From the NCBI RefSeq assembly GCF_003075095.1, contig NZ_QCZF01000003.1:248001-312000 (forward strand): a DNA stretch of 64,000 nucleotides, written 5' to 3'. The notes under the pieces were generated by a model. That model ran no database searches, was not told the DNA's origin, and was given only the letters and a program-made list of their open reading frames with translations. A program made the position numbers and the translations under genes. Shown piece by piece: positions 7,925 through 16,365 of this stretch. This stretch comes from Blastococcus litoris. Lineage in GTDB: Bacteria > Actinomycetota > Actinomycetes > Mycobacteriales > Geodermatophilaceae. The stretch's first letter is position 1. Every line of letters begins with the position of its first letter.

Positions 7925-8217
7925 CCCTCCCCGCGACGCGCCGACGGACACGACCCGACCGGGGTCACCGCCCGTTCAAGGAGAGGGATGCACGCTCCTG
8001 ACCGGCAATTTTGTCGACTTGTGGGCGTGTGCCGAGGCGGTGACCGGAACCTCCGGAGGACGTTCGCAACGATTCGAAAACGCGCGCGACTCGCCCCCTC
8101 GCGACACACCGTCCGGGTGCCCGCGGCCACATACCTTTCTCCCCACACCGCGCACACGGATGGGTGCGGTGGCCGGGCGCTTCCCCAGCCTGGCGGTTGT
8201 CCAAGGAGTGGTTGTTC

Positions 8218-8832
8218 GTGAGTGTTCTTCCCAGTGGTGCCCTCAGCACGGTGGCCCAGGGCTGGTGGCTCGTGTCCGACGAGGAGGCCGGGCCCGGCCG
8301 CATCGTGGCGGGGCCCTTCACGGATCGGGCCGAGGCCCGGTGGGCCGCGTCGGCCCGCGGGTCCGAGAGCCGTGACTACGCCTGGCCGGTCTACGGCACG
8401 CGCCGCCCCGACGGTGGGCTGAGCCGGCGGCCCTCGCCGCAGGACTGGTCCTGGCTGGCACACCTGGGCGACCAGCTCGACCGGCTGGTGCCCGAGTGGG
8501 ACGCCACGATCTCCGACGAGGACCCGCTCACCACGCTCGTGGTCGAGGTGGCCGGCGCGCTGGCCGAGGCCGGGCTGACGCTGCACGACGCCACCGGCGC
8601 GGCGAGCGAGCTCGGTGGGGCGTGTCTGACCCCCGAGCCGGGGCTGGGCGGCGTCGTGGTCACCTGGCGCCAGCACGACCGGATGAGCATCGAGCAGGTC
8701 GCCGGGGTGGCGGCCGACTCGCTGGTGCAGCAGGTGATGAACCGGACGCTCGCGCAGATCCTGCGCGTCCGCGGGTTCGTCGTCGCCGAGTTCGGTGGCG
8801 GCAGCGGGCACGTGGTGCGCGCGGCCCTCTGA
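8218..8832 (+). CDS. Hypothetical protein, 204 aa
   Basis: I do not recognise this protein. It begins SVLPSGALSTVAQGWWLVSD and has no signal peptide or membrane helix. A middle section (~80-120) is rich in Trp, Leu and Asp, with an amphipathic helix around HLGDQLDRLVPEW. The GTG at 8218 is supported by a good ribosome-binding site, AAGGAG at 8203-8208. The 293 nt upstream (7925-8217) hold no convincing gene or known RNA motif; they may contain its promoter. Its neighbours give no functional hint. Confidence 0.7.
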   Translation: MSVLPSGALSTVAQGWWLVSDEEAGPGRIVAGPFTDRAEARWAASARGSESRDYAWPVYGTRRPDGGLSRRPSPQDWSWLAHLGDQLDRLVPEWDATISDEDPLTTLVVEVAGALAEAGLTLHDATGAASELGGACLTPEPGLGGVVVTWRQHDRMSIEQVAGVAADSLVQQVMNRTLAQILRVRGFVVAEFGGGSGHVVRAAL

Positions 8833-8887
8833 CCCTCGCGGATATCCGGTCGCGCTCCGGGCACCGACGGCGCTAGCGTCGCCACCC

Positions 8888-9217
8888 GTGTCCGAGCGCA
8901 CCTACCGAGTGACCGTCCGCGGCGTCTTCGACGGGCTGGACGACGCCCAGCGGACGGTGCTGCAGGAGGGGCTCGCCGACCACGACCTGTTCTCCTCGGC
9001 GTTCACGGAGGAGGGGACCCTCACCTACGACGCGCAGCTGAGCGCGTTCAGCCACCGCGTCGTCGTGCGGGTCGAGGCCGGGCCGCAGGAGGAGGACGAC
9101 GCCCACGCGGCCGGCCAGCTCGCGGCGATGGAGCGGCTCGACGCCGCAGGCCTCCGGTACCGCCGGCTGCGGTCGGCCGTCACCTGCACCGACGACGTCA
9201 GGATCCGCCGGCGCTGA
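8888..9217 (+). CDS. DUF6204 family protein
   Basis: A 109-residue protein starting SERTYRVTVRGVFDGL and containing a DHDLFSSAFTEEGTLTYD segment. This matches my memory of DUF6204, a small actinobacterial family of unknown function with an alternating strand/helix pattern. The GTG start at 8888 is chosen because the family begins SERT(F/Y)RV; upstream extension would run into the previous gene. It is 55 nt downstream of the preceding gene and possibly co-transcribed. Confidence 0.75.
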   Translation: MSERTYRVTVRGVFDGLDDAQRTVLQEGLADHDLFSSAFTEEGTLTYDAQLSAFSHRVVVRVEAGPQEEDDAHAAGQLAAMERLDAAGLRYRRLRSAVTCTDDVRIRRR

Positions 9218-9344
9218 ACCGGGCGCCGGGCGCGGGCGGGACCACGAGGGGCCGGCGACCGCGCAGGCGGGACGGCAGCCGCGGCCGGGAGGGGGCGGGG
9301 ACGGCCGTGCTCGAGCGGTCGGAACGGGCGGGCAGGTCGATCAC
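9198..9344 (-). CDS. Small hypothetical ORF, 48 aa
   Basis: A GTG at 9344 is preceded on the minus strand by GAGGAG with about 5 nt spacing. It opens a 48-residue Arg/Pro/Ser-rich frame beginning VIDLPARSDRSS and ending at a TGA (9198-9200). It has no membrane helix or known motif. It overlaps the end of the DUF6204 gene antisense by 20 nt and lies in an otherwise empty gap (9218-9494). The ribosome-binding site is the main argument for it; composition alone would not justify a call. Confidence 0.35.
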   Translation of the reverse strand: MIDLPARSDRSSTAVPAPSRPRLPSRLRGRRPLVVPPAPGARFSAGGS

Positions 9345-9494
9345 GGCGTCTCCTCGGTGGTTCGGGTGACCTGATCGTGGCGACGGGGTCTGACATTCCG
9401 CCGGTGGCCAGCTGTGAACTCCCTGGGGGAGCCGGTCTCACCGATCGGAGGGAGGAGGACCTCAAGCCCGACGCTTCCGTGCCGATACGGAATC

Positions 9495-12161
9495 GTGCGA
9501 ATCTTCGGGCGACACGACGGCGGACGGCGCGGGGCCCCGCTGTGGCGGTACCTCACCGCTCTCGTGCTGCTGCCGCTGATCGGGGTCGGCGCCCTCGCGG
9601 CGGCCGTCGTCCAGGCGCGGATGTCCGAGGTCTCCAGCGCCGAGCGGGCCGAGGAGGCCGTTCGCGTCCTCGCCCTCCTCGACGCCGCCCGCAGCGGTGC
9701 CGAGCAGGAGATGCTCCCCGTCCTGTCGCTCCGCGTCATCGACGACCCGTCGGTGGCGGCGGCGCTCGGCCTCCCGGAGTTCCTCCTCCAGGCCCAGCGC
9801 CAGACCGCCGTCGAGGAGGCCGAGCGTGCCCGCTCCGTGACCGACCGGGCCCTGCGGCAGGTGCCCGACGGCTCGGTCGGTGCGCGCGCCGCCCGCAAGG
9901 CGGCCGGGGACCTCGCGGCACTGCGACGGGCCAGCGACGGCGGCGTCATGGACGTGGAGGAGGTCTACATCCGCTTCCTCGCGGTGTCCACCGACCTCAT
10001 GACCGCGCAGCGGACCGCGGCCGCCGCTGCCACCTCCGAGGGGGTCCCCGGCGCGACGCTCCGGGCCATCCGCGACGTGCAGACCATCGCCCAGCTGGCC
10101 CAGTCGGCGAGTCGGCAGATGCCGCTCTACCTCGGGTCGCTCATGGTGGGAGGGGAGAGCCTGATCGGCTCCCGCACCGCCTGGCAGACCGCGTGGCTGG
10201 ACTACACCGACGCCAGGCGCCAGATGGCCGGCCTCTCCTCGGCGACGCTCGCGCGGTCCTGGGACCAGGTCCGGGACTCGCCCGTGGTGACCGGTGTCGA
10301 CACCGTCCTGAGCAGCGGCGTCGCCGGCGGGAGCGCAGCGGACCTGGGCATCACCGAACTGGTCACGCTGCTGTTCCAGAGCCAGGAGCGCAGCGCGATG
10401 CTCACCGAGCTCGTGGGCTCGGCCGCCGACGAGGCCCAGGCCCTCGTCGTCGCTGACCGCGAGCGGGCCAACGACGGTCTGCGCGTCGTCGTCGTCCTCG
10501 TGGCCGGCCTCGTCGCCGCATCGGTGCTGGGTGGCTTCTTCCTCGGGCGCAGCGTCGTCCGCGCTCTCCGGCTGCTCGCCGGCCAGGCGACGCAGATCAG
10601 CGAGGGGTCGCTGGTCGAGGTCGAGGTCGCCGGCCCGCGCGAGGTGCGGACGGTGTCCGCCGCGCTCGGCTCCGCCGTCGCGGGGCTGCGCCGCATCCAG
10701 GACCAGGCGCAGGCGGTGGCACGGGGAGACCTCGACAACGCCCTGCTGCACCAGCCGCTGCCCGGCCCGCTCGGCGAGGTGGTGCACGCGTCGGTCAAGG
10801 AGATCGTCAACTCCGTCCGCCAGCGCGAGGAGCTCCAGTTCGCCCTGGCGCACCAGGCCACTCACGACCCGCTGACGGAGCTGCCCAACCGCGCCCAGGC
10901 CGTCACCCTCGTCACGTCGGCCCTGCACCGGGGCCGTCGCTCCGGCGCCATGACCGGCTTGCTGTTCGTCGACCTCGACGGCTTCAAGGCCGTGAACGAC
11001 GGGCACGGGCACGCCGCGGGCGACGAGGTCCTCCGCGAGGTCTCCCGCCGGCTCCGGACCGCTGTGCGTCCCGGTGACGTGGTCTGCCGCCTCGGCGGGG
11101 ACGAGTTCGTCGTCCTGGTCGAGCCGGTGCACGGCGAGCACGACCTGCTCGAGCTCGCCGACCGGCTCATCGCCTCGGTCAGCGAGCCGATCGCCCTCGC
11201 CGGTGCCCTGGTGCGGGTCGGCGCGAGCGTCGGTGTGGCCGTGAGCCGTGACGGCGGCACGGATGCCGACGTGCTGTTCGCCGAGGCCGACACGGCCGCC
11301 TACCGTGCCAAGGCGCACGGCCGCGGCCGCGCCGAGATCTTCGACGAGACGCTGCGCCTCCAGCTCAGCCGGCGCGCCGAGCTCGAGGCCGCCATCGCCC
11401 ACGCCCTGGTGAGCGGCGAGATGCAGCTGCACTACCAGCCGGTCGTGGACGTGGCGTCGGACCGGCTCACCGGCTACGAGGCCCTGATCCGCTGGGAGCG
11501 GCCGGGCGTCGGCATGGTCCCGCCCGACCAGTTCATCCCGGTCGCCGAGGGCTCCCGGCTCATCGGCGACATCGACCGCTGGGTCCTGGTGGAGGCCACC
11601 AGGCAGCTCGCCGAGTGGCGGGAGCGGTTCCCGGCCGCCCCGGGACGACCCGAGCCCACCGTCGCGGTGAACATCTCCGGCCGGCACCTCGCCGACCGCC
11701 GCATCGTCGTGGACGTCGCGGACGCCCTTGCCGCCTCCGGGCTGCCCCCCGAGCTGCTCGTCCTCGAGGTCACCGAGACGGTGCTCGTCGACGACCCGGC
11801 CGCCTTCGACCACCTCACCGACCTGCGGGCCATGGGCGTCGGCATCGCCATCGACGACTTCGGCACGGGGTACACCTCGATCGGGCAGCTCCGGCACATG
11901 CCCGTCGACACGCTCAAGATCGACCGCAGCTTCGTCGCGTCCACGGACCCCGCACACCGCGAGCTCGTGGCGCTGATGATCCGCGCGGCGCACACCTTCG
12001 GGCTCACCGTCGTGGCCGAAGGCGTCGAGGAGCCCGACCAGCTCGAGCGCCTCCGCGCCCAGGCGTGCGACCAGGCGCAGGGCTACCTGCTCTACCGCCC
12101 GCTGCGGGCGGAGGACGCGGGGCAGCTGCTGCGTTCCCGGGCGGGCGCGCCGCAGGGCTGA
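9495..12161 (+). CDS. Membrane-bound GGDEF-EAL cyclic-di-GMP signalling protein
   Basis: A large hybrid enzyme (888 aa from the GTG at 9495, or 915 aa from a GTG at 9414). One membrane helix near the N-terminus precedes a ~290-residue extracytoplasmic helical sensor region. A second helix (nt ~10484-10560) is followed by a HAMP-like linker, a GGDEF domain and an EAL domain. The cyclase motif GGDEF is intact (nt 11094), preceded by an RPGD inhibitory I-site five residues upstream. The phosphodiesterase EAL in YEALIRW, DDFGTGYTS and VAEGVEE are also intact. Both activities are therefore possible. The start is uncertain: neither GTG has an ideal ribosome-binding site, and a GGAGG-rich stretch lies near 9450. 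It converges on the lipoprotein gene 7 nt downstream. Confidence 0.9.
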   Translation: MRIFGRHDGGRRGAPLWRYLTALVLLPLIGVGALAAAVVQARMSEVSSAERAEEAVRVLALLDAARSGAEQEMLPVLSLRVIDDPSVAAALGLPEFLLQAQRQTAVEEAERARSVTDRALRQVPDGSVGARAARKAAGDLAALRRASDGGVMDVEEVYIRFLAVSTDLMTAQRTAAAAATSEGVPGATLRAIRDVQTIAQLAQSASRQMPLYLGSLMVGGESLIGSRTAWQTAWLDYTDARRQMAGLSSATLARSWDQVRDSPVVTGVDTVLSSGVAGGSAADLGITELVTLLFQSQERSAMLTELVGSAADEAQALVVADRERANDGLRVVVVLVAGLVAASVLGGFFLGRSVVRALRLLAGQATQISEGSLVEVEVAGPREVRTVSAALGSAVAGLRRIQDQAQAVARGDLDNALLHQPLPGPLGEVVHASVKEIVNSVRQREELQFALAHQATHDPLTELPNRAQAVTLVTSALHRGRRSGAMTGLLFVDLDGFKAVNDGHGHAAGDEVLREVSRRLRTAVRPGDVVCRLGGDEFVVLVEPVHGEHDLLELADRLIASVSEPIALAGALVRVGASVGVAVSRDGGTDADVLFAEADTAAYRAKAHGRGRAEIFDETLRLQLSRRAELEAAIAHALVSGEMQLHYQPVVDVASDRLTGYEALIRWERPGVGMVPPDQFIPVAEGSRLIGDIDRWVLVEATRQLAEWRERFPAAPGRPEPTVAVNISGRHLADRRIVVDVADALAASGLPPELLVLEVTETVLVDDPAAFDHLTDLRAMGVGIAIDDFGTGYTSIGQLRHMPVDTLKIDRSFVASTDPAHRELVALMIRAAHTFGLTVVAEGVEEPDQLERLRAQACDQAQGYLLYRPLRAEDAGQLLRSRAGAPQG

Positions 12162-12168
12162 CGCCGCG

Positions 12169-12927
12169 TCATCCCAGCTTCGCGCACAGGGCCGTCGCAT
12201 CGTCCGGGCACGGTGCGCCCGCGGACGGCGGCCGCGTCGCCGTCCAGTGCCCGAGCTTCCAGGGCCCCGGCACCGAGTCGACCGGGTTCTCCAGGGCGCT
12301 GAAGCGCAACCCGAGGGCGGCGAAGACGGCCTGGCCACGAGCCCGTTCCTCGGGCGTCGGCGCGCGCCGGACCAGGTACAACCAGACGCTGCTGGGCCGC
12401 TGGGCGTCGGCTCCCACGGCGAAGTGGTCGCCGGCCGGGGTGGTGTCGCCGCCCTGGCAGTACCGGACGGTGGGATCGCCGGAGGCGATGAACAGGCCCA
12501 CCTCCTCCGTGACGTCCCCGGAGCCGCCGGCCGGGAACAGCGCGACGCCGGCCGACAGCGCGGCGACGGCCTCGCTGCGGTTGCCGAAGGACACCTCCAC
12601 CGGCACGTACTGCGTCGTCGCGTCGTCGGCCAGACCGCAGTCGTCGTCGAACCGGCTGCCCAGCGGGGGGAGGCCGTCGAGCGCCGGCCAGGTGACCACG
12701 CTCACGTCCGCGCTGAAGGGGAAGTCCCGGTCGTCCTCGAGCGGGACCGCGAGGACCTGCCGTGGCGCGGGTTCGGCAGGAGCCGCCGTCACCGCGGGGG
12801 CGGAGGGCGCGGCCGGGGCAGGATCGTCCGGGGTGGCCAGGTCCTCCAGGAAGCCGCACCCGGCGCACACCGCGACGACCAGCAGCGCGGCTGCCGGGCC
12901 TGCCACCCGGCGCGCCCGGATCACCAT
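12169..12927 (-). CDS. Hypothetical secreted lipoprotein, 252 aa
   Basis: The N-terminus is a lipoprotein signal: MVIRARR, a hydrophobic stretch, then AVCAGC with the likely lipidated Cys at about residue 24. A Pro/Ala-rich linker (~35-58) follows. The mature part is mixed alpha/beta with several cysteines and no motif I recognise. The lipobox is slightly unusual (Cys at -3). It converges with the GGDEF-EAL gene and lies 77 nt upstream of the start of the hydrolase region on the same strand, without clear operon linkage. Confidence 0.7.
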   Translation of the reverse strand: MVIRARRVAGPAAALLVVAVCAGCGFLEDLATPDDPAPAAPSAPAVTAAPAEPAPRQVLAVPLEDDRDFPFSADVSVVTWPALDGLPPLGSRFDDDCGLADDATTQYVPVEVSFGNRSEAVAALSAGVALFPAGGSGDVTEEVGLFIASGDPTVRYCQGGDTTPAGDHFAVGADAQRPSSVWLYLVRRAPTPEERARGQAVFAALGLRFSALENPVDSVPGPWKLGHWTATRPPSAGAPCPDDATALCAKLG

Positions 12928-13004
12928 CGAGACCTCCCGTTACCCGATCCGTCCGCGGAGCATGGCACGCCGCAGGCGCTCGGCGGGGGACCTGCCGCCC
13001 GGGA

Positions 13005-13847
13005 TCACCCGTCCAGGAACTCCTCGATGACCGGGGCGAGCTCGGGGGCCTCGGTGATCAGCGCGATGTGGCCCCCGGAGTACAGGTGGAGACGGGCGTC
13101 CGGGATCAGCTTCGCCATGATCCGCGCGTTGACCGCCGGCACGATCGGGTCGTCGTCGCCGGCCACGACCAGCGTCGGCTGACGGATGAGCCGCAGGAAG
13201 GGCAGGCTGCTCCAGCCGGTGGCGGCCGCCAGCTGGTAGTAGTAACCGCGCCGCGGGCCGAGCCGGCTCGCCGAGTGCAGCACGTGCGCGGCCCGGCCGG
13301 GGTCCGCGCGCATGGTCCCGCCGTAGATCTCGCCGGCGATGCTGCGCGCGTACTCGGGGTCGCGGTGCCGCCGCGGGGTCAGCATCCGGCTGAGCACACG
13401 CGGGTGGGCGGGGATCATCAGCGCGCCCGTGCCGGTCGCCGCGAGCACGAGCTTGCGGACCCGGCGCCGGTGCTGGACGGCGAAGTGCTGCGCCAGCCCG
13501 CCGCCCCACGAGAGCCCCAGGACGTCGACCGGCTCGTCGATGCCCAGCCGGGACAGCATGCCGCCGACCACCGGGCCGAACGTGGCCAGGTTGTAGGGGA
13601 CGACCGGACGCGGTGACCCACCCACACCCGGGACGTCGAACCGGATGACGCTGCGCCGCGGACCGAGTGCGTCGACGAAGGGCTGCAGCACCTCGAGGCT
13701 CGCCCCGATCCCGTTCATCAGCAGCAGCGCCGGCGCGTCGGGGTCGGTGCCCTGCCGGACGGAGACGCGGAGGGTCCGCCCGGCGGCCGTCACCGTCCGG
13801 ACGACGTCCCGCGGCGCGGACCCGGGCGACCTACCTGTCGAAGACAT
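13005..13847 (-). CDS. phaZ: Poly(3-hydroxyalkanoate) depolymerase-like alpha/beta hydrolase
   Basis: A 280-residue alpha/beta hydrolase. An oxyanion/HG-type segment LLLMNGIGASLEV is at ~41-53, the nucleophile elbow GLSWGGG puts Ser at ~113, the acid is in GDDDPIVP and the histidine in SGGHIAL. This arrangement and the NGIGAS start resemble the intracellular medium-chain PHA depolymerase family. Its start overlaps the end of the PHA synthase gene by 17 nt, so synthesis and mobilisation of polyester storage granules are probably co-expressed. A general esterase is the alternative. Confidence 0.75.
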   Translation of the reverse strand: MSSTGRSPGSAPRDVVRTVTAAGRTLRVSVRQGTDPDAPALLLMNGIGASLEVLQPFVDALGPRRSVIRFDVPGVGGSPRPVVPYNLATFGPVVGGMLSRLGIDEPVDVLGLSWGGGLAQHFAVQHRRRVRKLVLAATGTGALMIPAHPRVLSRMLTPRRHRDPEYARSIAGEIYGGTMRADPGRAAHVLHSASRLGPRRGYYYQLAAATGWSSLPFLRLIRQPTLVVAGDDDPIVPAVNARIMAKLIPDARLHLYSGGHIALITEAPELAPVIEEFLDG

Positions 13848-15588
13848 AGGTGCCCGGTGCCTGGACCGGTTCGTCCAGCTCGCCGGTCAGGTTCGGCGGG
13901 GCCACCTCGTCGCCGGAGCGCTCGCCCATCCAGGTCATGAAGTCCGGCCACCACGACCCCTGCACGGTCTCGGCCTGCGTCATCCAGTCCTGCGGGTCGG
14001 GTGGGGTCTCGCCGGCGACCTGGAAGGTGGACTTCGGGTTGCCCGGCGGGTTGACCAGCGAGGCGATGTGCCCGCTGGTGGAGAGGATGAACCGGCTCTC
14101 CCCGCCCAGCAGCTGGGTGGAGCGGTAGCAGGCCTGCCACGGGCACAGGTGGTCGGCGATCCCCGCGGTGACGTAGGAGTCGACGGTCACGGTGGAGAGG
14201 TCCACCGGCGTGCCGAGCATCGTGGCCCTCCCCGGCTCGGTGAGGGCGTTGCCGATCGCGATGTCGATGAAGTCGCGGTGCAGCGCCGCGCTCATCCGCG
14301 TCGTGTCGGCGTTCCAGAACAGGATGTCGAAGTTCGGCGGGGGCTTGCCCTGCAGGTAGTTGTTGACCCAGTAGTTCCACACCAGGTCGTTGGGGCGCAG
14401 CCAGGCGAAGACCTCCGCGAGCTGGGCGCCGTCCAGGTAGCCCTTCCGCCGGGACTTCTCCGTCGCCGCCTTCACCGACTCCTCGTCCATGAGGGCCGAG
14501 ACCGTTCCGGCCCGCGACCAGTCCAGGACGGTGACGGCGAGGCTGAGCCCGACCACCCGGTCCAGCCGGCCGGTGGCGGCGAGGTGGGCCAGCAGCATCG
14601 TGGTGATGATCCCGCCGGAGCAGAACGCCTGGAGCGCCACCTTCTCGTTGCCGGTGGCCCGTTCGACGGCGTCCATCGCGTCGAGGATCGCCTGGCCGTA
14701 GGTGTCCAGCCCCCACTCGGCGTGCCGCTCGTCGGGGTTCCGCCACGAGATCATGAAGACCTGCTGGCCGCTGCTCACGTAGTGCTCGACGATGCTGCGA
14801 CCGGGCGCCAGGTCGGCGATGTAGAACTTGTTGATCGTCGGCGGCACCATCAGCAGCGGCACGGCCCGGACGGTGTCCGTCGTGGGCGTGTACCGGATCA
14901 GCTCGAACACCGGGGTGCGGAAGATGACCGTGCCGGGGGTGCTCGCGAGGTCCTCGCCGACGGTGAACGCGTCCGGGTCGACCATCGACGGCACGCGCGG
15001 CGGGTTCGACAGGTCGCGCAGCAACCGCCCGATCCCCCGCAGGGCGCTGCCCCCGCCGGTGTCGATCGCCGCCTTCAGCGACAGCGGGTTGACCACCGGG
15101 ATGTTGCTCGGCGCCAGCGCGTCGACGAGGTTCGTCGCGGTGAACCGGATGCGCTCGTCGTCCTGCCAGTCCAGGTCGGCGTCCTCGATCAGCTCCCAGG
15201 CGACCCGGGCGGTGGCCAGGTGGGCCTGCATCGCGCGCCGGAGCAGGGGGTTGCCGCTCCACGCCGGGTCGGCGAAGCGCTTGTCCTTCTTCCCCGGCGT
15301 GACCTCCGACCGCCCCACCGCGACCTTGCCCAGCTCCTGCGCCAGCTCCCCGGCCCGCCGGGCGACCGTGCCGGGACGGCGGGCCAGCGCACCGCCGAAG
15401 CGCAGCGCCGTCCCGGCGGGCGGGACGAGCCGGCGGAGCGGCCCGCGTGCGGCGTCCACGAGCACCATGTCCAGCCCCATGACGGCCTCGGCCGCCTCCT
15501 CCGGCGGGTCGGCGGGACGGCCGGGAGCGGCCTGCCGCTCCTTCTTCTTCTTCTCCTGCGCGGCGGGGTCGGTCGTGGGCTGGGCCAT
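13831..15588 (-). CDS. phaC: Polyhydroxyalkanoate synthase
   Basis: A 585-residue PHA synthase. It has a Lys-rich N-terminus, the PhaC N-terminal region (~100-270: FADPAWSGNPLLRRAMQA and MVPPTINKFYIADL) and an alpha/beta core. The catalytic triad is readable: Cys323 in AFCSGG, Asp in ADHLCPW, His in SGHIASLVNPPGNPK. PhaC polymerises hydroxyacyl-CoA on the Cys. Odd point: the usual lipase-like box GxCxGG has Ala at its first position. The depolymerase gene follows with a 17-nt overlap. No phasin or PhaAB genes are adjacent. Confidence 0.88.
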   Translation of the reverse strand: MAQPTTDPAAQEKKKKERQAAPGRPADPPEEAAEAVMGLDMVLVDAARGPLRRLVPPAGTALRFGGALARRPGTVARRAGELAQELGKVAVGRSEVTPGKKDKRFADPAWSGNPLLRRAMQAHLATARVAWELIEDADLDWQDDERIRFTATNLVDALAPSNIPVVNPLSLKAAIDTGGGSALRGIGRLLRDLSNPPRVPSMVDPDAFTVGEDLASTPGTVIFRTPVFELIRYTPTTDTVRAVPLLMVPPTINKFYIADLAPGRSIVEHYVSSGQQVFMISWRNPDERHAEWGLDTYGQAILDAMDAVERATGNEKVALQAFCSGGIITTMLLAHLAATGRLDRVVGLSLAVTVLDWSRAGTVSALMDEESVKAATEKSRRKGYLDGAQLAEVFAWLRPNDLVWNYWVNNYLQGKPPPNFDILFWNADTTRMSAALHRDFIDIAIGNALTEPGRATMLGTPVDLSTVTVDSYVTAGIADHLCPWQACYRSTQLLGGESRFILSTSGHIASLVNPPGNPKSTFQVAGETPPDPQDWMTQAETVQGSWWPDFMTWMGERSGDEVAPPNLTGELDEPVQAPGTYVFDR

Positions 15589-15716
15589 CGACGGGTCTCC
15601 TTCGAGCGCGGCGGTGCGCCGGGCGCGCGCGGGGACGACGCATGCGCCGTTCCCCCCAGCGCAGATGTGTGACTCCGTTCACTGAACCACAGCTTCCGGA
15701 ACCCGGCAGGCCGGTC

Positions 15717-16364
15717 TCAGGACGTGGGCGCCGCCGGATCCCGCGTGTGCCGGATGGCCATGAGCAGGGCGGGCCAGCCCAGCGCCAGGCCCGCGCCGAG
15801 CAGTGCTCCGGCCACCGTGTCCGAGAGCCAGTGCGCCCGCAGGTACACGCGGGACAGCGCCATGATCGAGGTGAAGACGACCGCGTTCACCTCCCAGCGC
15901 CAGCGGGTGGGACCCGGGTGGGCGAGCACGAGCACCAGCCCCACGGCGGTCACCGCGGTGGCGATGGCGTGGCCGGAGGGGAACGACGCCCCCGTCGTCT
16001 CGATCAGCGCCTGGGGCGGCCGGGCGCGGTCGGTCCACGCCTTGACCGGCCCGATGAACAGCTCGCTGGTGACGACGGCGAGGGTGAAGGCCGCGGCCCG
16101 CAGCCAGTGCCGGCGCCACGCCAGCAGCACCAGGGCGGCCGCCCGCAACGGCCAGTTGACCTCGCCGCTGCCCAGCCACGACAGCACCTTCGCCACCGCG
16201 GTCGTGGGGTCGTTCTCCACCGCCCCGGCCAGCCGCCAGACCGCGTCGTCCACCGCCTGGACGGCTGGTGCGGTGGCCGGCAGGAACACCAGGGCGCCCA
16301 CCACGACGGCCCCCACCAGCAGCGAGCCGCTGACCAGGAGGCCCCGGCGGGAATCGACCAGCAC
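15717..16364 (-). CDS. PAP2 family phosphatase (intact catalytic motifs)
   Basis: A 215-residue, mostly membrane-embedded PAP2 enzyme with all three catalytic motifs: KAWTDRARP (108-116), FPSGH (128-132) and SRVYLRAHWLSD (171-182). PAP2 phosphatases dephosphorylate lipid phosphates or polyprenyl diphosphates at the membrane surface. The GTG start is one base past the stop of the flippase-like gene upstream, so it is the last gene of the four-gene unit 19777-15717. In that setting it may supply the phosphatase step missing from the degenerate PAP2 domain of the first gene (inference). Confidence 0.9.
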   Translation of the reverse strand: MLVDSRRGLLVSGSLLVGAVVVGALVFLPATAPAVQAVDDAVWRLAGAVENDPTTAVAKVLSWLGSGEVNWPLRAAALVLLAWRRHWLRAAAFTLAVVTSELFIGPVKAWTDRARPPQALIETTGASFPSGHAIATAVTAVGLVLVLAHPGPTRWRWEVNAVVFTSIMALSRVYLRAHWLSDTVAGALLGAGLALGWPALLMAIRHTRDPAAPTS

Positions 16365-16365
16365 G

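Noticed and set aside
7988-8221. ORF in the gap before the 204-aa hypothetical protein
   Set aside because: Its ATG has a purine-rich stretch too close to it, the composition is not coding-like, and it runs into the next start.
9413-9426. CTGTGAACTCCCTG, also found at 44715-44728 in front of the response-regulator gene
   Set aside because: A shared 14-mer looked like a common regulator site, but in 64 kb of GC-rich DNA roughly a dozen chance 14-mer matches are expected, and the two contexts have nothing else in common.
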